Assembly: GCA_030737835.1 (NCBI GenBank)
Contig: CM060853.1
Location: forward strand, 2,298,941 to 2,362,940
From: Acorus gramineus
Lineage: Eukaryota; Streptophyta; Magnoliopsida; Acorales; Acoraceae
Direction of reading: 5' to 3'
DNA: 64,000 nucleotides
How positions within the stretch are numbered: the stretch's first letter is position 1; every line of letters begins with the position of its first letter. The notes under the pieces are model-generated. The model did not search any database. It had not been told where the DNA came from and saw only the letters and a list, made by a program, of their open reading frames with translations. This document shows, one piece after another, positions 11,103 to 21,539 of the stretch. The translations under genes and the position numbers were made by a program.

Positions 11103-13464
11103 AATTAAAAAATGCTGTCAGGATGTATAAATTATGCTACTTTCGCTGCTTGGTTGTGCCACACGTCATGAAGAGAGCTCAGCAAAGACAAGAAAAACGG
11201 CAGTTTGTCTTCTTTAGTGATCGTGGTGCAGGTGAAGCTAGATCCAAGATGGAAGAATGCGAGCGGAAACTGTTGAAGCTTGTTCTCTTTGTTATCAAGA
11301 TTCAGTGTGCATGCATTCTAGTCCTCTATTCCTTTACAAGGTACGCAAAGTATATGATTGAAGAACGCGAGGGGAAACTATTGAGGTCTTTTCTTTTATT
11401 ATCGAGATTTGAGTGTGTGTTTATTCTAGCCTGCTACACAAATTGTATGATTTTTGTTATGAAAATCGTTCCCCAGGTGAGGAGGACAACAGTAAAATCA
11501 ACTGTGGAAACAATGTGGTTCCTTGAAAAAGTTTATAGATATCAAAGACTATAAGCATACAGAATAACAATTCGAATGATTATAGATATTGGAACTCATA
11601 GGGAATAATGGATCTATGGTTGGAATCCAATATGCAGTATTTACCGATAAAAGTCTATTGTGCAGAACAATCAAATAGTAGAGGACCCACTGGGGTAAGG
11701 AATCAACTGGTGATTTTTCACCAATTGAGTAGACATGTCACTTTTGGTCAATATGCTGAATCTTTGGAGTAGTACCAATATATTGGTGCTTATTTTTCTC
11801 TTATGCTATTGTAGTGTGTGAGAGATAAGAACTTGGGTTTCTTACGAGTGTCAAGAATGTAGCAAACAACAATTTTTTTCCCCTCCAAGGCTCCAAACAA
11901 TCAAAATAGTCACTGTTGGTATTCAGCCTACTTTTCTCTTTGTTCAAAGTTAACTGTGTGTGATATGAGATTGAACTGAAGAGGATTCCTCAAAGGTTGG
12001 TGGCCATTGAAGGAGCATCTCAATGTGCTAAAAAAATCCTTTTATGTGACATTTCTAGTTTTTCTCATACATACTTTTCTTGTCTCTTATATATATAAAT
12101 GTTTTTGATTGTCCATGGCCATGGACATATCATTTTCCTATATAATAATATGTACCATGTTTGGGTGACATTTCATATCATATATGCTCTGTATCTCAAA
12201 ACTGTTTCCTTTTCACATCATAAAGGAGGCAAACTGCTCTTGTTAGGAGTCAAAATCATAGATGTGCCTTCATTCTATATAGTGATGTTGTGTCTTGAAT
12301 TTGTGTTCTTTTTGGATGGATGACCACTGACCCATCCATTTGGATTAACTGATATTGATGATGAAAATTTTCCTGAAGATGAGAATGGTTGCGAATTTGC
12401 GATGATGATAGGTAAGCAATGTGTTAAGGAAATAAAATGTTTGTGATCAAATCAATATATGCTTCAACCCATCTCCATGAGAATGGTTGTGATCTTTTAA
12501 TGCTCACTCAATATATGCTTCTGAACAAATCATTAAAAAAAATTGTTTATGTTCTCACTATGGATACTCAATCATGGTTATGAAAGGGATAGTTTGATCA
12601 TTTTCTTTAGTTTCCATAGAATTTTCAGTATGGTATCTTTCTGGAGGGTGTGACCTGACTCATGTGGCATGTGGGATGAGCCTTTGCCTCCAGTAGTGGT
12701 CCCTGCTTTTGAAGAAAATGAGAAACAATTTTTAGTGATAAAAATAGCTTTTCGGGAATTTAACAAAAGTATATTTTTTAAAAATTTATTTTTAAAAGCT
12801 ATTCCAAGTGAAAAGTTGAGGTTTTTTGTTTTTCAAAATTGATTCCCAAAAAACATTTTAAAAAAATTGAAAGTCTAAGTTATACTTTTCAATTATTTAA
12901 TCAAAGTTTTGGACGTGTTTGAATATACATTTACAATTTTTTATTTCTTACCCAAAAAAAAAAAAAAATCACCCAAACCGTGTTAACAAGCGTCTCGGAA
13001 TCATGGAGGCGAATGATGGCATGCATAATTGCCCTTTTTTTTTTTTATCATTTTCACAAAAAAATAAATATGAAAGAATTTACCCGCCAAAGTAAATTAA
13101 CACGTGGGATATGCAAAATGCTCATCACGGTAAATGAAAGAGTGGCAATTAACTTTATCTTATAAGTTATGATGCCGATTTATCCATCAGTTTATTGGTG
13201 ATTATTTGAAAATTTTTTTTATGAAATCATGACAAATAGACGAAGGTAGCCTTTCAGCTTGATTATAAGTCCGTCACAGGATTCCTCTAATATAAAAAAA
13301 AAAAACCCTCCAACATCATACATTTTTTTATTGTTAAAGCTAGGGAAATCCTTATTTAGGGGATTCAATTGTTCAATCCCTGAATAATGCTATGACCAGC
13401 TATTCTAAGGGCACCGATATTCTCACTCACGTAGCTATTCAATCCATCCCTCTCAAAAAATTAA
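11103..13464. other. Intergenic DNA without recognisable gene
   Basis: Nothing recognisable as a gene. A frame of 184 codons (11000-11554) contains the imperfect 108-bp repeat noted at 11252-11455 and matches nothing I know. The stretch 12770-12960 has MITE-like poly-A/T arms around TTTTTAAAA. Confidence 0.5.
11252..11455 (+). repeat. Imperfect 108-bp tandem repeat inside an unrecognised ORF
   Basis: GAAGAATGCGAGCGGAAACT at 11252 recurs as GAAGAACGCGAGGGGAAACT at 11360. Both units keep one frame, giving MEECERKLLKLVLFVIKIQ and IEEREGKLLRSFLLLSRFE. The period is a multiple of three. Whether it is translated is unknown. Confidence 0.65.
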
Positions 13465-14612
13465 AATGTGATTTTTTTAAAGAGTGACCCCATCCTGATC
13501 CATTCGACTTTGTGAAGTCGTCTATTATGTGACAGATCGACATTACAGAGTCGAAATGATCACAGAGATCTAAGACCCTCTTTGTAGCCCATTCGATTTT
13601 GTGAAGTCGTCCATTATTTTACAGGTCGACATCACAGAGTTGAACTAGTTACAAAGACTTAAGGCCATTTCTACGACCTATTCGACTTTGTGTTTTGAAA
13701 AATGTGTTCGCGTGTTATAGCGTTCTAAATGAAATGATATCTTTAAACGATAGTGCGTTGTTCAGTATCATGAATGACATATTACATGATGTAGTGTTTG
13801 GATATCTCTTTGTGATGTCGTCCATTATGTCACAAGTCAAATGGGCCGTAGAGAGGGCCTTAGGTCTCTCGGATCAGTTCGACTATGTGATGTCAACCTG
13901 TGACATAATGGCAATGCTTTAAAAATTGAACCGTTCAATAAACCAAAAAAATGAATGAGTCAAGGGTCATTGATTCAACTCTTGGGTCAACATTTGAACA
14001 ATGATATAATTATAATATAATAATTTTTTTAATTATCATTACTAAATAAAAATATAAAATATTTTAGAAAATCTTTGCATAAATGTTTTACTTAACATCA
14101 TAACATGATTTTAGTATATAAAATCTAAACTTTTTATTAGATTTCATATTTTAACAAGTGATTAATCACAATTTCTATGAATAAAGAACCATTTGATATA
14201 ATCAACCCGTAACCGGTTTACAAAAACCGTTGATTCAATCGGTGGATTGATTGAGTTTTACTGATTTTTTATATCATCGGGTTATATGGCTAAACCGAAC
14301 CGGAATTCAACACGGGTGAAGATTTACCTGGTTCAACCAAGCAGGTCAGGTTGGGTTTTAAAACACTACATAATTAACGATTTCACAAAGTCGAATGAGT
14401 CACATGAGAGCCTTAGGTTCTATGACCTGTTCGACTCTGCGATGTCGAACGTAGTATATAATTGACGACTACACAAAGTCGAATAGATCACAGAAATGAT
14501 TTAAGTTTTTATGACCAGTTTGACTATGTGATATCAACCTATAACATAATAGATGATTTTATAAAATCGAATGGGTCGAGTGAATTCAACTCTTAAAAAA
14601 ACCACTTTTTTT
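13465..14612. mobile_element. Foldback element built of TTCGACTTTGTGAAGTCG motifs
   Basis: The left arm (about 13465-13912) carries several imperfect units TTCGACTTTGTGAAGTCG...ATTATGTGACAG...GACATCACAGAGTCGAA. The right arm (about 14368-14612) carries the same units reverse-complemented. Outer ends match as inverted repeats (GTGATTTTTTTAAAGAGT at 13470 against ACTCTTAAAAAAACCAC near 14590). No target duplication was found. The units are themselves near-palindromic. Confidence 0.65.
13914..14366. mobile_element. MITE-like insertion inside the foldback element
   Basis: It sits between the two arms of the foldback. Its ends read CTTTAAAAATTGAACCG on the left and GGTTGGGTTTTAAAACAC on the right, an imperfect inverted pair, with GAACCGG-type internal text (CCGTAACCGG, CCGAACCGGAATTC). 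It resembles the hAT-like MITEs elsewhere in the window. No convincing target duplication. Confidence 0.5.
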
Positions 14613-15263
14613 ATCTATCATAGAATAAAGATGTCGCTAATTTCACAACTGTGGTGCGGGTATCATATCTCTCGCATTATAAGCAACAATAAATATATTG
14701 AGTTCAATTAAAGTACATTGAACGGTGAGAAAATGATCCATAAAAAAAGGGCATCAAGAGAATGGTGAATCCAACAATAAATGGATGATTCTCCCAATTG
14801 TGATGTATGGTAAGTGTACACACATTTCTAAATCATATGGGATGAGAATGATAACAAATATATTGAGTGTGAAGGAGGAGGCGGCAACAAATAGAACTAG
14901 TTTTTTTTTTTAATTATAAAAAATGTGATAAAACCATGCAAACCAAACAGAAACCTGAATTCTAAAGTTTTCCGAGAATTGGCCAAATACTGTGTGACAA
15001 TGATGATAGCATGAAAATTTAGCTGCAACACTTCCATTATAACAAAACCCAGTTGTCATATATAGCTAAAAAAAAAAATGGAAGCTCTTCTTCAACTACT
15101 TCCATTTCAGAGACAGAAATCAAAACTAGCACAGGCTGGTAGGTTCCTGGCTTTTCCTTCTCAAAATAATAGGAGAACCCAATGCATCGACACCCGCAAA
15201 GAGACGTACACACTAAGTATAAGAACAAAATTGAAAACCCGGGGAAGAACTCTCATCCAGATC
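14613..15263. other. 3' flank of adenylate kinase gene
   Basis: AT-rich intergenic DNA leading into the 3' untranslated region of the minus-strand adenylate kinase gene. No further gene is visible. Confidence 0.5.
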
Positions 15264-17686
15264 TCACCGGGAAGTTGGAGAAGCTGTCAACACATGCGAT
15301 AGTTTGAGAGGAGCGATGCGTGGGAGTCGCAGCGCAGCTAGGAGTGCTTGCCAGGTCTCTCCAGGCCCGCCTGCAACTTGGAAATCAAGAAGCTTCTTCT
15401 GCTTCCTGTAATAGTCCTCCAGGTCCTTGCTCTGTAAGGAGGAGGAGAAAAAAAAAAACAGAAGAAAATGGCACAACTTATTAGCAAGAGTTTGATATAT
15501 ATGCATATTATTGATACAGATGTAAATGATCTAAGGTGACTTCTAGGGTTGAGATTGGATATGAATTGATGCTTTATATGAAAGACATGAAACTTATCAA
15601 GTTCTTTATTATGTTGGTGCTCATAAGTGTATTATATGGCATTTATATTGAAAAGCAGCAATTTGATATGGAGTTCTCGAATGAAGTGACAGAAAGATTC
15701 ATAAAGTTTTTTTATATCAAAAGCACAGAAAAGGCTTGTAAAATTCATGAAAAGGGCTCCAAACTTTTTTGGAATACTGCATCATTTCAAAGATGGAAGG
15801 ATTTGGAAAAAAAAAAAATTACTTGATGACTTTAATCAATGGTAAGGTTCCCCTATCCTTCTTTTCCCTTGTTTCACATATCAGTAAACTTCTTTTCCAT
15901 GTAAAATAAAACATGCTCTTCACTCAAAAGTACAACTAGATGGAGTCCTCAACATGATTCAAATGGTATGAGACATGGGTGAACCGTAATATGCCTAGGT
16001 GCTTTTAGTGTACTGGTTAGGTGCATAACAAGTATTGGTACATGCATGATGTGAAAGTGTTTCTTTTCCCCAAGGAACCCATATTTTCCATGCTTTCCGC
16101 ACGTGTTAGTGTTAGTTGGGTGAGTTGTGTTTGTGCTAGTTGCATGAAACATGTTTAGAGGTTGTTTAGGAAAGTATTATGGTTATCTTAATAGCTATCT
16201 TTTTTTTTTATTAGTGTTTCTTTTCCAGGTTAAATTTTTCTCCTATGAGCAGTAGAAATACTCAAACTCAGGACCTCTCACTGAAGAGGGGTAATTGACC
16301 GACCTACCAAGAGATGGATTGGTAAAATAACTTCTATCTTCTATATTTCATTCTCTTCCACAAGATATATATACCACATCAGATTGCCATTCTAGTTATC
16401 ATTTTTTCAATTCCATGGAAGGCCTAAATTACACTTTGTAAATCAAGTAAATGAGATGCCTCAGTCTTCAAACACAAATTCTCCATGTAAATAAACACGT
16501 ACACTACTTCACGACCATATGGCATGCAGACTTCAGATGCTCTTCAACCATGTATTCATAAAATTTATCTCAATGGGTTGTAAACAAGGGCTCGTAAGGA
16601 GGCAGGACTTTGCAACAAACACATGGGATATTCATGAGGATCAAAGACTTAATTATCGGAAACTAAGAATGATTTCATAAATTACCTGCTCCGCATACAC
16701 CCGGAGTTTCTCCTTGCGAAAATCCTCTGTATTAATAGAGTCTTGCAGCCGAGTGTGCAATGTACAAGCCATGCAGGTTGGCCTAAGACTACACGCACCA
16801 ATCGATCTGCCACAGGAAACACATATCCCACCCCCAATATGGTTCTTTGTGAACCAGTCCTCGTTGCACTTGAAATTCACAACCAAATCAATATCTGCAA
16901 TCTGGTCAAGAATCTCCTGCGACATGACCATATGGGGATGAATCAACCAAATTCTGTATTTTTTCCAACATCCAAGAATCCCGCATAGTAATCCATATAT
17001 TTCGTCAACAATAATAATACAAGAAAATCATACAAACCAAACATTGATCATATAACAGCAATTTAAATTTGACATCACCGAATCAATCGAGAGATGTAAA
17101 AAAAGCACCAAGAGCTCAAGAAAAGGAAAGTCAGTACCAAAGGTTGCATTTTCAAAAAACAATTGCAATAAAAACAACCAAACTTTGAAATAGGTATCAA
17201 CATGTAAAAACACCAAGAATTCAAGAAAAGCAAAGTTTTGGGGGAACCATAGCTGGCATTATCAAGAAAACAAATTCAACAAGGGCATCAACCAAATCAT
17301 GTTATAACAGATGAAAAAACCTCAAGAACTCAAGAAAAACAGAACCACAGCTTACATTTCATTAACAAATGCAAGAAAAACAACCAAAAATCGAGATGGG
17401 TATCAACCAAATCACGGGGGGTAAAAAAAACATAAACATGAACACCAACAAAACCCAATGAAAACCAGAGTTCCATGAGAAGTACAGCTTGCATTCGAGT
17501 CCGAGGTATCCCATCCAAGATGAACCCAGACTCCCCCCTCCGATACCCCTCATCGAGCCTCTTCGACAGCAACCCAAATATTATATCCTCCGGAACCAGC
17601 TTCCCTTCGGTCACCGCATTCGCAATCTTTCAAAAAACAAAAAACCCAATTCAGAATCCCTTCATCACTTCACAAAACGAGATCTT

Positions 17687-17728
<42 letters not shown>

Positions 17729-18080
17729 CCTGTCTGTAGAGAGAGGAAGTCGGGCTGAGCTCCTGCCGGACGAGTCCGCCCATGGAGATGTAGGGGACTT
17801 CTAGAAGCTTCGAGAGGCGGGAGGCGTACACGTGCTTCTGCGCGCCCGGCGTGCCCATGAAGACCCACTGGACCCCCCTCCACTCCCTCGAACCGGCCCG
17901 GTCGGGAACCGGTCCGGTCCGGGCCGGGACCGTCTCTTCCTCTTCGTCCGACCACTCGTGGTCGGAATAGTCGACGGCGGCGGCCGCGAAGGTCCGGATC
18001 GGGGAGGGGCTGAGCCGCCGCGCGATGGCGGCGCGGGATGAAGTCGCCGCCTTCGCCGCCAGGCGAGTGATTCCGGCCAT
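15264..18080 (-). CDS. Adenylate kinase 7-like, probable mitochondrial
   Basis: Four exons on the minus strand, all phase 0: 18080-17730, 17626-17486, 16916-16686, 15431-15264; 296 residues. It interconverts ATP + AMP and 2 ADP if active. Residues 1-35 (MAGITRLAAKAATSS..., Arg/Ala-rich) look like a mitochondrial presequence. Residues 70-107 hold the nucleotide loop MGTPGAQKHVYA and KLLEVPYISMGGLVRQEL; the loop departs from the canonical GxPGxGKGT, as I recall it also does in Arabidopsis At3g01820 (adenylate kinase 7). GFILDGIPRTRMQA (151-164) is the LDGxPRT signature. The 165-241 exon ends EKLRVYAEQ, and the last exon starts SKDLEDYYRKQKKLLDF, both as in At3g01820. Intron 1 holds a GA tract right after the donor, and intron 2 a triple repeat. 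Exon 1 is very GC-rich. Actual activity of this diverged clade is uncertain. Confidence 0.92.
16225..16330. repeat. Dispersed repeat fragment, copy in adenylate kinase intron 3
   Basis: Related to 4590-4700: CTCCTATGAGCAGTAG, CTCACTGAAGAGGGGTAA, CCAAGAGATGGATTGG. Same orientation as that copy. Element type unknown. Confidence 0.5.
17098..17340. repeat. Triple ~107-bp imperfect tandem repeat in adenylate kinase intron 2
   Basis: The phrase CCAAGAGCTCAAGAAAA (17108) recurs as CCAAGAATTCAAGAAAA (17213) and CTCAAGAACTCAAGAAAA (17321). Each is followed by related text such as TTGCATTTTC or TGGCATTATC and by GGTATCAAC. Confidence 0.75.
17688..17722. repeat. (AG)n microsatellite beside adenylate kinase intron 1 donor
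   Basis: About 35 bp of AG dinucleotides lie 6 bp inside intron 1 on the transcribed (minus) side, read as CT in the transcript. Confidence 0.95.
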
Positions 18081-18095
18081 GGACGGTCAGGGTTT

Positions 18096-18120
18096 GAGAG
18101 AGAGAGAGAGAGAGAGAGAG
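18096..18120. repeat. (AG)n microsatellite in adenylate kinase 5' leader
   Basis: AG dinucleotides begin about 15 bp upstream of the minus-strand start codon, so a CT tract lies in the 5' leader. Confidence 0.95.
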
Positions 18121-18446
18121 TGATTGAGAGAGATTGTGTGATTTATTTACGTTTATGCCACTAGGTTGAGATTTCTGGTGAGGGAGGGTTTGTGAAAAAA
18201 AAAAGGGGGGCTTTTTTTTGTCGTATTTACGGGAACGCCACTTACTGTTGTAGCGCTTTTTCGCGAGGGTTTGGTTTAACTGTGGTGCGGCGGAATAATA
18301 TGAGGATGGAAAGTCGTCTACGTGGCTGGTTTTGGTGACATGGACGTTTGGTTGCGTATCAGATGACACGCGTAAGTCAGGACCATGTCGGCGTTATGAA
18401 TGATATATATTTCTTTTTCGGCGGCCACAACCGAACGTTATTGCTT

Positions 18447-19633
18447 GGGATGGCAATATGAGTAGACATGTCAACGGGTTGTTGATTGATCCGGATCTGA
18501 CTCGGATTCAATCCGATAAAAGATGTAAATATCCGATTTGAATGACCTGACAATCCACCCCGATCCGATTGACCTAACCTAAATATTATGTAATTTTTTT
18601 TATCTATAATTCAACCTAACACACTCATGATTCATCCAAACATTTATAATTAAATATTGAATAATCATTTAAAATTTTAAATATTTGAAATATTTTTACA
18701 ATCTTTTGACTTCACGTAAAAGCATAATAATCCAAACCGTATTCCAAATATTCCCTCATAAAACATTTAAAAATCAAAATAGTGAAGAACTATTTATAAT
18801 ACATTAGACTTTATTAAAAAGAAAAAAAATGAAGCCATTGTAGGCTCTTGAAATGTTTATGAACTTCTCTTTGTCTGGCCTTGAACTTGTTAATGAGTCG
18901 ACCCGACCCGACTCGATCCGAGACCCGATATAGACCCGACCCGAAAGACCTGACAATCAAACTGCTCGAATCCGGGTCCACCCCGACCCGACCCATTGAT
19001 AGGCCTAAATAGGAGTGTCCCAATAGGTTACCCGACCCGGCCCAACCCAATCCTATTGGGTTAGGTCGGGTTCGGGTTTGGAACGGGTTTAGAATAGATA
19101 AAATAAATTGGGTTTGGGGCAGAAAATGGGTTTACTTAGCAAAATCGACCCCGAACCTGCCCGGTTGCAATAAATAATAGGATTAAATATTTATTATAAT
19201 AATTATATAATTTCTATTTATCATTTGATATTCCAAAAAAAATATAAAAAAAATAAGAATGAATAAACTCAAACGCTAATTAAAATTTGAAATCATATAA
19301 ACATACACGGATTGTCTTTTGGTATTTAAAAAAAAAACATTATATTTATCATTTGTTATGGAGATTGAAAGTTTATATTTCTTATTTAAAGGATTCATTC
19401 TAATAAGTATTTATTTTTGTTTAAAATTTTAACTTGGATTAAATATTACATAAACCCGACCTAAATGGGATGGGTCAGGGCGGGTTCGGGTTTCTTACGT
19501 ATTTATTGAGACGGGTTTGGGATGAAAAAACTAAACCCGTCACAGGTTTGGGATGGGTTTGGGACAAGATTTTGAGAGCAGGTCTGAGATTGAGATTCAC
19601 AAAACCCATCCTAACCCGCCCCGTTGCCATCCC
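18447..19633. mobile_element. hAT-like MITE with ACCCGACCCG core, split by another MITE
   Basis: The terminal inverted repeat GGGATGGCAA (18447-18456) pairs with TTGCCATCCC (19624-19633). The interior is dominated by CCCGACC/GGGTCGGG and GGGTTTGGG text. Flanks share TATTGC (18439 and 19638), a possible partial target duplication. Its body is interrupted at 18463 by the element below. Confidence 0.65.
18463..19007. mobile_element. hAT-like MITE nested inside the preceding element
   Basis: Ends TAGACATGTCAACGGGT and ACCCATTGATAGGCCTA form an inverted pair. Flanking 8-mers AATATGAG (18455-18462) and AATAGGAG (19008-19015) match 7 of 8, the size of a hAT duplication. The core is again rich in GACCCGACCCG. 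No coding capacity. Confidence 0.75.
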
Positions 19634-19639
19634 TTGGTA

Positions 19640-21539
19640 TTGCACAGTGGACAAAATGTTTTTTTTTTTTTTTTTTTAATGTAAGGATCTGATAAATCAA
19701 AATATAATAAAAAAATAACTCAAGCAAATAAATACGTAACCACTTATTTGTTTTTTAAATTTCATCAGAAAAAAATAGGATGGTTTGTAAATTGTAATCT
19801 TTTGATAGGTTTATAATGTGTTGGTTATATTTAAAAAGTGATCAATTTTTTTGTCATAATATCATAACTCAATTTTTTTTATTTCTTGATACATGAAGAT
19901 GATTTTTATTTTTAGTCAATAAAAATTAATCAATACAATCAATTACAAAAAATGCATGCATTTTTTTTAATAGATTGTATGAAAATGTCAGTCATTATTA
20001 TTGATTTTACTTTTATAGTAGTATTTAACATGTTTTGAATTCAAATAAATTTATTTTTTATGAAAGATAATATAAATATTTGAATAAATTTAATTAATTA
20101 ATTTTTTCATGATTTAGTATTTACAAGTCCAACCTAGTTAGCTCTATTCGATTAGACTAATATGTAAGTTTAAATTTAAAAAAGTTTGAGTGTACCAACA
20201 CTTATCACATATCACATGTAAGTTTAAATTAAAAATATATATTTAAATATATATATGTGTTTTGTTTTGAAGAGGGTTATATGGATTTCAAGAAAAGTAA
20301 TGAGATTATATGAATTTAACAACACCCATCACATATCACATGTAAGTTTAAATTAAAAAAAATACATTTGATTTACATATGTGCTTTGTTTTTAGAAAGA
20401 TTATATGGATTTCAGGAAAAATCATGAAGTTTACAAGAGGTTATTTGAATTTTCCTAAGTTACTAAGAGCATCTCCAATATATGAGTCAACTAACAAGTT
20501 AGTGTTAAATTTTTACGTAACATGTACAAATATTATTCCAATAGAGCTGTTAAAAAAGAGTTAAATACGGGTTCCACTTATCACATATTATTTTTCAAGC
20601 TAACTTTAATTAGTGTTTTAGTCAATTAATATTTAAAAAGTAAAAAAAAAAAAAAAAGAGGACAGTTTGGAGCTCCAAAAAGGATTTGAGTGGGATTTAA
20701 GATGGAGCTCACTGTTATTTTAACTAATTTTAACAAATTTATGAGAACAACAACAATCAATTGAAGTATAAAATGCTTACATAGCAGTCTAACCTTATGG
20801 TCAGATGGTATAATATCAATCGGTGATGCTCTTCCGTGATAACGTGACATATGTAACGACTTGGAGAATATTCGGCGAATGTACTCGGGACTGATGTGAC
20901 AAAACGAGACTCCTTTGAAACAAGTGGTTCAGTGTCGGCCACCGATTTGGTTCATGTTTTCACGGGTTATTCATGTTCGGGTCCTTTTAATACATGGCCA
21001 TGAAGTGAAACTTTTTTACATTGAAAATTTCAAATTTTATTCGCAGTTGCTGCACAATTTTTTAAAAATTTGAGTTTTAAATAAATTTTTTTTAACATGT
21101 TCTATTCTAGTTTTTTTATTTAAAAATGGGATTAAAAAAATCAGTTTCTTACATATTCAAAAATTGTTTAAATCCTTTTCCAAATAGAAATTTAAACTTA
21201 TACTTAAATTCACCGGTTAACATTAATTTGATACATATCAATTTTGAATGAAAGAGATTAGTTTAAATAATTAAAAAATCCCTGTTAGCGGAATCTATGA
21301 ATATAAGATTGTTCCTTTTAATACATAGGTTTGAAATATGTGCATGCATGACATGTGAAATAGCTCTTTACAATTTTTGTGAATAAAGATATAGTATTAT
21401 AAGAACCAAATAAAAAAATTCACTCTGCAAGAGTGTGCATAATTCAAAAAATCAGTTACCTAGCATTTCACAATAAGAGAGAGAAAAATAAAAGAAACAA
21501 CAAAGTTAGAGGGAACTACCACGAATTATATTAATGTTG
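19640..21539. other. AT-rich intergenic DNA
   Basis: No gene seen. It holds poly-T/poly-A runs, the 124-bp tandem repeat at 20196-20443, and a GAGCATCTCCAATA-type MITE end at about 20468. Confidence 0.55.
20196..20443. repeat. 124-bp imperfect tandem duplication
   Basis: CAACACTTATCACATATCAC (20196) recurs as CAACACCCATCACATATCAC (20320). In both copies it is followed by ATGTAAGTTTAAATT and later TTATATGGATTTCA. Confidence 0.8.

Noticed and set aside
15536-15826. 96-codon ORF (MTSRVEIGYELMLYMKDMKL...)
   Set aside because: Lies in adenylate kinase intron 3, AT-rich, no recognisable domain and no supporting signals.
17686-18369. 227-codon minus-strand ORF overlapping adenylate kinase exon 1
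   Set aside because: Alternative frame of the true exon, extended through a CT microsatellite (LSLSLS tail) and GC-rich sequence.
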